Below, in pieces: positions 7,900 to 15,102 of a stretch of 30,232 nucleotides of DNA (position 1 is the stretch's first letter; each line of letters begins with the position of its first letter). The DNA is taken from positions 1 to 30,232 of the IMG/VR virus record IMGVR_UViG_3300009180_000145. One strand, 5' to 3'. The notes beneath the pieces were generated by a model. That model saw nothing but the letters and a program-made list of their open reading frames with translations. It did not search any database and was not told where the DNA came from. Source of the stretch: a virus. The position numbers and the translations under genes are program-made.

Positions 7900-7927
7900 C
7901 CCCTGCATCGGTAAAATGGTGCAGGGG
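7900..7927 (+). terminator. GC-rich hairpin after tail tube gene 2
   Basis: CCCCTGCATC (7900-7909) pairs with GGTGCAGGGG (7918-7927), giving ten pairs including one G-U, with an eight-base loop. The following bases (TTCAGAGTTT) are only moderately T-rich, so this may be a leaky terminator or a 3'-end RNA stabiliser that leaves most transcripts short after the tube gene. Confidence 0.65.
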
Positions 7928-7957
7928 TTCAGAGTTTATCACCTAATCAAACACAAA

Positions 7958-8350
7958 ATGGAAGTCAATCAAAAAAGGGGCTATTGTCAATTGAATATTG
8001 GCGGTAAAAATCGCACCCTGCATTTTTCAATGAATTTTTGGGCAGCCTTTGAACAGGCATCAGGATTCAGCATTTCAGAGATCGATAAGGTTTTTGGAGG
8101 CGGTTTGTCATTATCATCAATGCGTGCGTTGGTTTATTCCGGCCTATTAGCATACGATCAGGAAAAAGGCAATCAGGTAGATTACACGATTTATTCTGTT
8201 GGGGATTGGATGGAAGATGTAAATCAGGATCAATTGACATTGATTGTTGAAACATTAATGCAATCGCGTATTTTAGGCAATGACCTAAATGCAGGTGTGC
8301 GCAGGAACGTTGAGAAATCCACAAAAAACCCAAAGCAGATCAAGCCCTAA
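7958..8350 (+). CDS. Tail assembly chaperone, short form (gpG-like)
   Basis: A 130-residue protein located between the tail tube and tape measure genes, the standard position of the tail assembly chaperone that coats the tape measure before tube polymerisation. ATG 7958 follows an AAACACAAA leader; the longer reading from 7916 starts inside the hairpin loop and is unlikely. Visible: GKNRTLHFSMNFWAAFEQ, then a helical region, and YSVGDWMEDVNQDQLTLIVE. Near the 3' end the in-frame heptamer A AAA AAC (8323-8329) allows slippage into the -1 frame and a longer product. Confidence 0.8.
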   Translation: MEVNQKRGYCQLNIGGKNRTLHFSMNFWAAFEQASGFSISEIDKVFGGGLSLSSMRALVYSGLLAYDQEKGNQVDYTIYSVGDWMEDVNQDQLTLIVETLMQSRILGNDLNAGVRRNVEKSTKNPKQIKP

Positions 8351-8372
8351 CATGGGATCGAATGCTTGATTT
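8323..8372 (+). promoter_or_regulatory. Programmed -1 ribosomal frameshift site: A AAA AAC plus stem-loop
   Basis: The zero-frame codons ACA AAA AAC contain the classical slippery heptamer A AAA AAC at 8323-8329. Slipping back one base puts the ribosome exactly in the frame of the second chaperone part, which is open from 8314 to the stop at 8664. After a 9-base spacer, ATCAAGC (8339-8345) pairs with GCTTGAT (8364-8370), extendable by a G-U and an A-T pair to 9 pairs (8337-8372). The stem encloses the zero-frame stop TAA (8348-8350). Heptamer, spacing and stem match the usual -1 signal. Confidence 0.88.
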
Positions 8373-8664
8373 TTATATCGGTCAGGCAGGTATTCCACCG
8401 GATCAGTTTTGGCGCAACACATGGAAAGAAAATGCGTTGTTGGGGGAATCATGGAGTGTTTCAATAAACCTGCATTGGGAAATGCACAGGTTTACAAGCA
8501 CAATGATCATTAATTCACAAGCTAAAAAACGTTCTCAATTGATAACACCTGATAAATTATTCCCATTGCCACAGGATGTGTATTTAGAGAAAGGAAAACC
8601 GAAATCAACACCGGAACAATTCAAGGCATTTTTAGATCAAATTGAAAAAAGTCAATCCAAATAA
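8329..8664 (+). CDS. Tail assembly chaperone, frameshift extension (gpT-like part of gpGT)
   Basis: This -1-frame segment of 111 residues would be fused to residues 1-124 of the short form, giving a protein of about 235 residues. Its first residues are PKADQALTWDRMLDFYIGQ, then GIPPDQFWRNTWKE, a helical middle and an acidic/basic tail. The internal ATG 8362 lies inside the predicted stimulatory stem, has no convincing leader, and would drop conserved-looking residues (LTWDR), so translation by frameshift is preferred over independent initiation. In lambda-type tails the extended form binds the tape measure protein, whose gene follows. Confidence 0.82.
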   Translation, partial: PKADQALTWDRMLDFYIGQAGIPPDQFWRNTWKENALLGESWSVSINLHWEMHRFTSTMIINSQAKKRSQLITPDKLFPLPQDVYLEKGKPKSTPEQFKAFLDQIEKSQSK

Positions 8665-8682
8665 TGGGTTGGCTTTTTTTTT
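8650..8682 (+). terminator. Intrinsic terminator before the tape measure gene
   Basis: AGTCAATCC (8650-8658) pairs with GGGTTGGCT (8666-8674) over nine positions including G-U pairs, with a seven-base loop and a run of nine T (8674-8682). It overlaps the end of the chaperone extension, whose TAA is in the loop. It probably lowers expression of the long tape measure gene relative to the tube and chaperone genes. Confidence 0.8.
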
Positions 8683-8693
8683 AACTTTACATC

Positions 8694-11237
8694 ATGGCAA
8701 ATGAATTGAAAGTAAATATAACAGGTGATGCATCAGGATTAAATGATGCATTATCGAGCGCAGACAAGAATTTAAAAGATTTTGGCAAATCTGCATCAGA
8801 TATTGGAAAATCAATGTCTTTATATATCACAGCACCTTTGGTTTTAGCCGGTGGCGCAGCGATTAAATTGGCATCTGATTTCAATGAATCGATGAACAAA
8901 GTGGATGTTTCATTCAAAAGTTCAGCGGCAGAGGTTCAGGCATTCGCAAAAACAGCATTAACATCATTCGGTATTGCAGAAGGTACGGCATTAGATATGG
9001 CCGCATTATTTGGGGATATGGCAACCGGAATGGGAGTTGCAACAGGTGATGCCGCAAAACTTTCAACATCATTGGTTGGATTAGCCGGTGATTTAGCATC
9101 ATTCAAAAACATTGGGATTGATCAGGTACAAACAGCATTAGCCGGAATCTTTACAGGTGAAACCGAATCATTAAAACGATTAGGAATCGTAATGACAGAG
9201 GCCAATGTAAAGGCATACGCATTTTCAACAGGAATCAAAAAATCCTATGATGAAATGACACAGGCCGAAAAGGTCATGTTGCGTTATAATTACGTTTTAT
9301 CAGTCACAAAGAATGCGCATGGTGATTTTGAACGCACAGGAGGCGGAGCAGCCAATCAGATGCGTATGTTTAGTGAATCATTGAAACAAGTTGGTGCGCA
9401 ATTTGGGCAAACCGTATTGCCTTATGTTACGGCTGCATTTAAAGCAATGAACAGCCTGATGGTTTCAATTTCACAAACATCAACAGCAACAAAAACAATA
9501 ATTTTTGCATTAGGCGGATTTGCTGCGGCAATTGGCCCTGTTTTAATTGCGGTTGGATTCCTTTCAACAAATATGGTGACAGGATTTAATGCAGCAACAA
9601 AGGCGGTCAAATTATTATGGACAACAATGCTTGCAAATCCAATGGTTGCAATTATATCAATCGTTACAGCATTGACCGGTGCATATTTATTGCAAATGGG
9701 TGTATTTAAGGAATTGACAAATGTTCAAAAAGAAGTCAATAACCTAAAAGAAGAATCCGTAAATGCAACAAAAAGAGAGGAAAACGAATTGCAACGATTG
9801 GTTAAATTGGCGCAAAATCAAAACGTTTCATTATCTGAAAGAGAAAAGGCAATCAAAGCCATTAATGCAATATCACCTGAATATTTAAAAGGGATCACAT
9901 TAGAAACAATTGGCACAGATGGTGCCAAAAAATCAATGGATCAATACATTGGATCATTACGACAAAAGGCAATGACAATGGCGGCAAATACTAAAATTCA
10001 GGAATTAACAACCAAAAAATTGGCATTGCAAACAGGCGAAGCAGATGCAGGATCATCCGTAATGGGTGCATTAGCAATTGCGTATGGTGTTGCAACAAAT
10101 AATGGTAATTTATTGGCCAAAGGAACGGTTGATCGTGCCAAAAGAACAGAAACAGAAATAAAAAGCATTGATAAACTTATTGAAACGTATGCCAAAATGG
10201 GCAATATTGATTTGAATAAAGTTGAATCAGCAACAAGCACAGGAACACAAACGGCAACAGGTGCGCCAAAAGCAGCAAAAAAAGCCGGAAAAGATCCGGA
10301 AATAGAGGCAAAAAAGAAAGCATTTGAAGAAAGCAACAAATATTTTGCAGGTGAATTTGATAAACTTTCAGCCTTAAAAAATAAAGTTGATAAAGAAGAT
10401 CAGGCAGCAGCAGATGCAGCAGCAACAAAGTATTTGACAGATCGCCAAAAAGAGGTTGGGGATTTGGCATCAGTTTATGATCAACAAATAAACGAACGTA
10501 ATAGACTGCATCAAAGCACAACAGCAATTGACGAAAAAAATCAATCTGATAAAACTGCAATGCAAGCTAAATTTGATGCAGAGGATTTGGCAGCAATGTC
10601 AGCCAATTTTGAAGAGCAGGTACAAGTGATGAATAAATTTGCCGAACAAGACACAAAAGCGGCAACAGAAACATTGGCTGCAAATATGGAAAAAACAAAA
10701 GCCATAATAAATGCAATAGGTGAGGCGGTAGGTTCTGTATTTTCAGGTTTAGGAAATGCAATTGTAGATTCAATGGGATTGGCATCATCAGGTTTAGAAG
10801 GTTTTGCAGGTTCAATGATGAAAACATTGGTTCAATTAGGGGCAATGATTGTTCAGCAATTAGCCATGAACCTTGCATCATCTTTGGGTTGGGTTACACA
10901 ATCGGCAGCGCAATCAGGAGCAGCCACCGGGCCATTGGCGGTATTTACAACACCGGCATTTATTGCAACGGCAGTTGGTGGGGTATTATCAGCATTTGCA
11001 GCCATTCCAAAATTTGCCGCAGGTGGTATTGTTTCGGGGCCAACAATGGGTTTGATGGGTGAATATCCGGGCGCAAAATCGAATCCGGAAGTAATTGCGC
11101 CATTGAGTAAATTGCAAAATATGTTAGACACAGGCAATGGCGGAGGCGGTGCAATGTCAGGTGAATTTGTGTTAAGAGGTCAGGATTTAGTGGTGGCATT
11201 ACAACGTGCAGAAAAACAACGCAACAGAATAGGATAA
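8694..11237 (+). CDS. Tape measure protein
   Basis: An 847-residue tape measure protein that sets tail length and forms the central tail filament. The N-terminal part (about 20-260) carries the usual tape measure core: LKDFGKSASDIGKSMSLYIT, ASDFNESMNKVDVSF, GIAEGTALDMAALFGDMATG and KYAF-like repeats. Two long hydrophobic stretches follow (about 265-300 and 305-345), then coiled-coil sequence with Lys/Glu/Gln (about 345-640), and a Gly/Ala-rich hydrophobic C-terminal region (about 665-780). By the usual 0.15 nm per residue the tail would be near 125 nm. No lysozyme or peptidase motif is obvious. With no sheath gene nearby, the virion should be a siphovirus. Confidence 0.92.
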   Translation: MANELKVNITGDASGLNDALSSADKNLKDFGKSASDIGKSMSLYITAPLVLAGGAAIKLASDFNESMNKVDVSFKSSAAEVQAFAKTALTSFGIAEGTALDMAALFGDMATGMGVATGDAAKLSTSLVGLAGDLASFKNIGIDQVQTALAGIFTGETESLKRLGIVMTEANVKAYAFSTGIKKSYDEMTQAEKVMLRYNYVLSVTKNAHGDFERTGGGAANQMRMFSESLKQVGAQFGQTVLPYVTAAFKAMNSLMVSISQTSTATKTIIFALGGFAAAIGPVLIAVGFLSTNMVTGFNAATKAVKLLWTTMLANPMVAIISIVTALTGAYLLQMGVFKELTNVQKEVNNLKEESVNATKREENELQRLVKLAQNQNVSLSEREKAIKAINAISPEYLKGITLETIGTDGAKKSMDQYIGSLRQKAMTMAANTKIQELTTKKLALQTGEADAGSSVMGALAIAYGVATNNGNLLAKGTVDRAKRTETEIKSIDKLIETYAKMGNIDLNKVESATSTGTQTATGAPKAAKKAGKDPEIEAKKKAFEESNKYFAGEFDKLSALKNKVDKEDQAAADAAATKYLTDRQKEVGDLASVYDQQINERNRLHQSTTAIDEKNQSDKTAMQAKFDAEDLAAMSANFEEQVQVMNKFAEQDTKAATETLAANMEKTKAIINAIGEAVGSVFSGLGNAIVDSMGLASSGLEGFAGSMMKTLVQLGAMIVQQLAMNLASSLGWVTQSAAQSGAATGPLAVFTTPAFIATAVGGVLSAFAAIPKFAAGGIVSGPTMGLMGEYPGAKSNPEVIAPLSKLQNMLDTGNGGGGAMSGEFVLRGQDLVVALQRAEKQRNRIG

Positions 11238-11241
11238 AAAT

Positions 11242-13170
11242 ATGGCATACGGTGTAAAATATCGTTTGGAATTTGCCGACATTAAAGGCAACAAACGAAA
11301 GGTGGAAATATTTAAAAATGGATATTCAGGTGCCGTTTTGCCAATGGTTGGCACATCAGAGCCGGTTGAAATTGAGTGGAAGGCAGAGGAAGATTTATAC
11401 GAGCCATTGATTGGATCATTATGCAAGTTGAATTTGATGGTTACAGATGATGTCACCTATGATGATTTTTATTTGTACGATGAAAGGGAATACAAAGTGG
11501 TGATTTATTGGGAATCATCAGCCGGTAATTATTCTACATTTTGGTCAGGATGGGTTGTAAATGATTTATATTCACAGGCATTGGTTTCAACACCATATTC
11601 ATTATCAATTACAGCCACAGACAATTTAGGTCAATTAGATGGGTACGATACATGGATGCCGGCCGTTGGTGTGGATAATCAAACCCTATGGAAATTCATG
11701 TACAATGGTTTAGCCAATTTGCAATTGGATTATGACATTTATATTAGCAATGATTTAAGGATTTCAACCGATACAGCATGGAAAAACATCTTTGATCAGA
11801 TCACCATTAGAAAAGTTGGATTTTACAATAATAAATACATTATAAATGATGCAAAAATGACATTGCGTTCAATATTACTTGGATTCAATTGTCGTATTTT
11901 CCAATCGTTTGGCCGTTGGTATATTATCAATAATTCATCTTATGGTGATCAACGAATTATCGCAGGCATACAGGCCGGAACATATACCGGTGCCGGCATT
12001 TTAACAGCCAAACAAGGCTTTTTGAATGCAGGATCAGAGGACATCAAATATTGGATTTATAATGCCGCAGGTGTGGCGCAATCAGCCGTGACAACAAATA
12101 TGTTGAAGGTTGTGCCAACAAATATGCAGCCAATTGGGCAAAATCTGTTTAGAACACCACGTAGGCCGGTCAAAAAATATCAGGAAATTGTTGATATTTC
12201 ACAGCAACAAGAGGATTTGAATTTAAACGCATCGTTTGAATTTGGGTATGAAAATTGGGATACATTATTCGGAGCAGTTGGAACATTTGAGGCAAACCCA
12301 TTTGCAGGCCGTAAGTCAATCAAATTTACAGGCACAAGTGCATTGGGTGTATATCAAACAAAATTGTTCACGGTTGGGGCAGCATCGGCCATTAAAGCCA
12401 ATCAATATCAGGTTTTAATATCGGTTAATATTGACATCGGTGGATCGGATAACAGATTGCCGTGGTATTTACGCATCGAATATGCACCATCAACATATTG
12501 GTATTGGTCAAATACAAACAAAACATGGGGAACATCCGGATCAATTGTTTGGAATGAAACGGCCGTTGTTGGAGCAGGTAGATTTGAAACATTCAAATTT
12601 ACAACAGCAAATGCACCGGATTCAGGCCAAATGGAATTGGGTTTTGCATTGCCTTATATAAATACAACCGGATCATACACAGGAATTTATTTAGATAACT
12701 GCGCAATTCGGAATATTGATAAGGATCAAAACGTGTATAAAGAAGCATGGTTCATTCGTGAGCAATCGGGTACATTTGTGACATCTGATGTTTTAGAACA
12801 CAAAGATGTGGTGCAGGCTGATTTGGATTCCGTTGTATTTTCGGGGGCATTTACAGATAATAATGCATTTAAACGTGCGCAGGATGCCAACGGATTATTT
12901 TTAGAACAAATAGTCACACAGCAAAGATTAAACGATTTTAGGCAATATTCAATGCAATATGAAGGCGATTTATACAATATGGATCAGTATTCAATCATGA
13001 CAATGGCGCATAAATTGTGGATTAAATTCAACACATTAACCGAAACAGATTCGGCCATTGTCGATTCAATCCGGGTTCAGTTGAAATCAAATGTGTACAC
13101 GTGTCAATTTCACATTCCGAATAATTACACGGATGTGGCAAATACATACAGGGTATCGTATCAAGAATAA
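11242..13170 (+). CDS. Distal tail / tail hub protein with a carbohydrate-binding-like domain
   Basis: A 642-residue protein directly after the tape measure, the place of distal tail and baseplate hub proteins. The N-terminal part (1-180) is beta-rich with GVKYRLEFADIKGNKRKVEI and FWSGWVVNDLYSQ, features of hub proteins in Bacteroidota phages and prophages. Residues about 325-495 look like an inserted jelly-roll of the CBM4/9 type: LNASFEFGYENWDT, FAGRKSIKFTG, an aromatic middle (YAPSTYWYWSN), and a closing TGIYLDNCAIRNI. This domain could bind surface glycans. The C-terminal 150 residues resume hub-like sequence. The split between distal-tail and tail-associated functions cannot be made by eye. 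Confidence 0.72.
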   Translation: MAYGVKYRLEFADIKGNKRKVEIFKNGYSGAVLPMVGTSEPVEIEWKAEEDLYEPLIGSLCKLNLMVTDDVTYDDFYLYDEREYKVVIYWESSAGNYSTFWSGWVVNDLYSQALVSTPYSLSITATDNLGQLDGYDTWMPAVGVDNQTLWKFMYNGLANLQLDYDIYISNDLRISTDTAWKNIFDQITIRKVGFYNNKYIINDAKMTLRSILLGFNCRIFQSFGRWYIINNSSYGDQRIIAGIQAGTYTGAGILTAKQGFLNAGSEDIKYWIYNAAGVAQSAVTTNMLKVVPTNMQPIGQNLFRTPRRPVKKYQEIVDISQQQEDLNLNASFEFGYENWDTLFGAVGTFEANPFAGRKSIKFTGTSALGVYQTKLFTVGAASAIKANQYQVLISVNIDIGGSDNRLPWYLRIEYAPSTYWYWSNTNKTWGTSGSIVWNETAVVGAGRFETFKFTTANAPDSGQMELGFALPYINTTGSYTGIYLDNCAIRNIDKDQNVYKEAWFIREQSGTFVTSDVLEHKDVVQADLDSVVFSGAFTDNNAFKRAQDANGLFLEQIVTQQRLNDFRQYSMQYEGDLYNMDQYSIMTMAHKLWIKFNTLTETDSAIVDSIRVQLKSNVYTCQFHIPNNYTDVANTYRVSYQE

Positions 13171-13201
13171 TTTTGTTTTTCATAGATGGGTTTGATAGTG
13201 C

Positions 13202-13233
13202 GCATCCGTGCATTTTATAAGTGCATCGGATGT
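13202..13233 (+). other. Stem-loop in the intergenic gap after the tail genes
   Basis: GCATCCG at 13202-13208 pairs with CGGATGT at 13227-13233 (outer pair G-U), then TGCA (13209-13212) with TGCA (13222-13225), with one bulged T at 13226 and a nine-base A/T loop. It is not followed by a T-run. It could stabilise the 3' end of the tail mRNA or be part of a small RNA. Confidence 0.55.
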
Positions 13234-13249
13234 TGATTAGGGTGAATGC

Positions 13250-13287
13250 AAAATGGTCGTGGAATAATCTGCGGCCATTTTTGTTTT
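13250..13287 (+). terminator. Intrinsic terminator after the tail module
   Basis: AAAATGGTCGTGG (13250-13262) pairs with CTGCGGCCATTTT (13269-13281) over 13 positions, some G-U, with a six-base loop AATAAT and a T-rich tail (TTGTTTT). It separates the structural tail genes from the phosphoesterase gene. Confidence 0.82.
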
Positions 13288-13301
13288 ATTTAGTGGAATA
13301 A

Positions 13302-13326
13302 CTAATTAGCAATTTGACTAATTTTA
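13302..13326 (+). promoter_or_regulatory. Repeated promoter/operator element, copy 1
   Basis: A 24-bp sequence at 13302-13325 is identical to 27126-27149. It begins CTAATTAGCAATTTG and ends ACTAATTTT. It contains the palindrome CTAATTAG and a -7-like TAATTTTA (13319-13326, one mismatch to TAnnTTTG). The start codon at 13342 is 17 bases after the repeat end, the same as in copy 2. It probably controls the phosphoesterase gene. Confidence 0.7.
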
Positions 13327-13341
13327 TAAAAAAAACTACAA

Positions 13342-14328
13342 ATGGGCAAAAAACACGATCAAATCAGAGATCATTTTTATTCATCACCATTAAATGTCAA
13401 AACCTTTTCAGAGAAATATTATGAAACATACGGATATGTAAGTGCCGAAAGATTCCGAAAGGTAATGAGGGTACACAACATTTTGATCCGTGAGCGCAAC
13501 GTTTGGCAATTAGCCAATTTACCAAATTCAAAAATTGAATCAACAAATTTTGATGAATTAGACAATTTTGGGTTTGAAAATTCAATTGGTGAGGAATATT
13601 TGCCTACATCATTGCCTGATCATTTTAAGGTGATTGGCATCCTTTCAGATATACACGTTCCGTTCCATTCAATGGATGCATTGATATGTGCAATAAAGGA
13701 ATTGAAGCGCAGAAACATCGATTGCCTGTATCTGAATGGAGACACATTCGATAATTATTCGATTTCCCGGCATCAGCGCGATCCCAATTTAAGGGATATG
13801 CCAAGAGAAATTGAAATGTGCAGAAATTTCATGCAAACCCTGCGAAGCAATTTTCCATTAATCCCTATTTATTTCAAGGCAGGGAATCATGAAAACAGGT
13901 ATCAAAGATATTTAAACGAGCAGGCAGAGGAATTTGCGCAGTTGCACGAAATGCAATTTGAGCAATTTTTTAGATTGGATCATTTGGATATTAAATTTAT
14001 ACCTGATTGGCAGGGTGTATATATGGGTGATTTATTAGTAATTCACGGCCATGAGGGTTTCGGTGTGGGTGGAATTAATCCATCGCAGTCGCTATTTAAT
14101 AAAATGTTCTGCAATACCCTGATGGGCCATGTGCATCGCCAAACCACCACAACAAGAAAAACAGGGTTTGGGCAATACATTCACACGTATTCCACCGGGT
14201 GTTTAACCACCACAGCACCAAAATATATGCCATTTAATCAGCACACACAGGGATTTGCAATTGTTGAAATCACAGATGGCAAATCAAAGGTTGATCTAAT
14301 TGCAATAAAAGATGGCAAAATTGTGTAG
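13342..14328 (+). CDS. Calcineurin-like metallophosphoesterase
   Basis: A 328-residue phosphoesterase with the full set of two-metal motifs: SDIHVP (Asp103, His105), NGDTFD (Asp134), GNHENR (Asn182, His183), IHGHE (His235, His237) and MGHVHRQ (His263, His265). An N-terminal extension of about 90 residues looks helical and may be a DNA-binding or partner-binding segment. Phage enzymes of this type may act on nucleic acid ends, nucleotides or host signals; the substrate cannot be inferred. The gene stands alone between two terminators, downstream of a repeated promoter element, so it is a separate transcription unit. Stop is TAG. Confidence 0.9.
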   Translation: MGKKHDQIRDHFYSSPLNVKTFSEKYYETYGYVSAERFRKVMRVHNILIRERNVWQLANLPNSKIESTNFDELDNFGFENSIGEEYLPTSLPDHFKVIGILSDIHVPFHSMDALICAIKELKRRNIDCLYLNGDTFDNYSISRHQRDPNLRDMPREIEMCRNFMQTLRSNFPLIPIYFKAGNHENRYQRYLNEQAEEFAQLHEMQFEQFFRLDHLDIKFIPDWQGVYMGDLLVIHGHEGFGVGGINPSQSLFNKMFCNTLMGHVHRQTTTTRKTGFGQYIHTYSTGCLTTTAPKYMPFNQHTQGFAIVEITDGKSKVDLIAIKDGKIV

Positions 14329-14370
14329 ATTTGCATGAATAAATAGGTTTAGTGATTCATAAGTTGTTGT

Positions 14371-14407
14371 AAAAAAAGGGCAAATCCATTGGGTTTTCCC
14401 TTTTTTG
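14371..14407 (+). terminator. Strong intrinsic terminator after the phosphoesterase gene
   Basis: AAAAAAGGG (14372-14380) pairs with CCCTTTTTT (14398-14406). After one C-T mismatch, AAATCC (14382-14387) pairs with GGGTTT (14391-14396) around a three-base loop. The T-run serves as the tail. The symmetric A and T runs would let it work in both directions. Confidence 0.88.
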
Positions 14408-14422
14408 TTACACTATTTTTCC

Positions 14423-14474
14423 AATAGGTTTTTAATAGGTAACCTATTTTTTACCTATTTTTTACATATTTTTT
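14423..14474 (+). repeat. Helically phased AATAGGT/ACCTATT repeat array
   Basis: AATAGGT occurs at 14423 and 14434; its reverse complement ACCTATT at 14442 and 14453; a variant ACATATT at 14464. Copies on each side of the centre (14441) are spaced exactly 11 bases and separated by T-tracts. The inner pair forms a near-perfect palindrome, AATAGGTAACCTATT. This looks like a multi-site operator, or iterons of a replication origin, on DNA likely to be curved by the phased T-tracts. It lies in the 258-base gap between a terminator and the early promoter. Confidence 0.8.
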
Positions 14475-14525
14475 GACCGTTAGATAAATAATTGGTATTT
14501 TTTTGCATTATTTTGTTTGAAATTG

Positions 14526-14556
14526 TTTGGATATATAAAATAAGGTGTTACATTTG
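14526..14556 (+). promoter_or_regulatory. Bacteroidota consensus promoter for the early region
   Basis: TTTG (14526-14529), 19 bases, then TACATTTG (14549-14556) matches the Bacteroidota TTTG-N19-TAnnTTTG consensus exactly. Transcription would start near 14561-14564, leaving an A/C-rich unstructured leader of about 25 bases before ATG 14587. The phased repeats lie about 50 bases upstream, placed to regulate it. Confidence 0.82.
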
Positions 14557-14586
14557 AAGAACAAACAACAACAAAACATTAAAACG

Positions 14587-14772
14587 ATGGAAATCACAAT
14601 CAGCAAATCAACCAAAGAAAGCCGCATTGGCGAATTGATGGCCGTAAACAAACACAATGGCATCAAGCAAACAAAGGCCGAATTGAGAAAATTATCCTAT
14701 GATCAGATCAATAATTTATTGATTAATGGATATGAAAAATTTGGAACAGGATTTAAAATGAAATTTAATTAA
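14587..14772 (+). CDS. Small basic protein, first gene of the early operon
   Basis: A 61-residue basic protein (MEITISKSTKESRIGELMAV...). An upstream in-frame TTG at 14545 would include the promoter and leader, so ATG 14587 is preferred. The sequence looks helical (KAELRKLSYDQINNLLINGY) and ends in a basic GTGFKMKFN. As the first gene after the early promoter it could be a host-takeover or regulatory protein. No family is recognised. Confidence 0.65.
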   Translation: MEITISKSTKESRIGELMAVNKHNGIKQTKAELRKLSYDQINNLLINGYEKFGTGFKMKFN

Positions 14773-14791
14773 TCTATAAACAACAACAATT

Positions 14792-14902
14792 ATGTGGAAT
14801 TTCTTAAAAACAATCGACAAAAACGACATCGCAGGTTTAGTAATCTGTTTGACCGTTATGGCAGTATGCGTGAAAATCATGTATATAATCGGGAACATCT
14901 AA
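14792..14902 (+). CDS. Single-pass membrane micro-protein
   Basis: ATG 14792 opens a 36-codon frame: MWNFLKTIDKNDIAGLVICL, then TVMAVCVKIMYIIGNI. Residues about 14-34 form one clear membrane helix. It follows an A/C-rich leader (AAACAACAACAATT) of the same style as the first gene's. A GTG two bases later in another frame gives a longer reading, but its first 40 residues are only the shadow of this peptide. It could be a membrane-targeted early effector; no homologue is recognised. Confidence 0.6.
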   Translation: MWNFLKTIDKNDIAGLVICLTVMAVCVKIMYIIGNI

Positions 14903-14913
14903 ACACTACGGCC

Positions 14914-15102
14914 ATGATTTACAAAATCACATTCAAAGATTATGCAGGCTATTACACGGTGACAAAGAATTTTAATGACATCGATGAATTAGGCAAATAC
15001 ATCCAAAATGAGATGCAAAACTGCGGAGGCAAAGAAATAGGCACAGAGGAATTTGAATCAATTGAGGAAATGTTAAATAAAAGATATGCGGATAAAAATT
15101 AA
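14914..15102 (+). CDS. Hypothetical early protein
   Basis: A 62-residue protein (MIYKITFKDYAGYYTVTKNF...). ATG 14914 is preferred over the upstream GTG at 14794, which would run through the membrane micro-protein gene. It has a beta-alpha look and an acidic C-terminal helix. It overlaps the next gene by 17 bases. Function unknown. Confidence 0.6.
   Translation: MIYKITFKDYAGYYTVTKNFNDIDELGKYIQNEMQNCGGKEIGTEEFESIEEMLNKRYADKN

Noticed and set aside
8682-8689. TAACTTTA as a promoter -7 box before the tape measure gene
   Set aside because: It lacks the final G and lies only four bases before the ATG, leaving no room for a transcript leader; the T-run belongs to the terminator.
14545-14586. Upstream TTG start for the first early gene
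   Set aside because: It would place the start codon ahead of the predicted transcription start and overlap the TACATTTG promoter box; ATG 14587 follows a typical A/C-rich leader.
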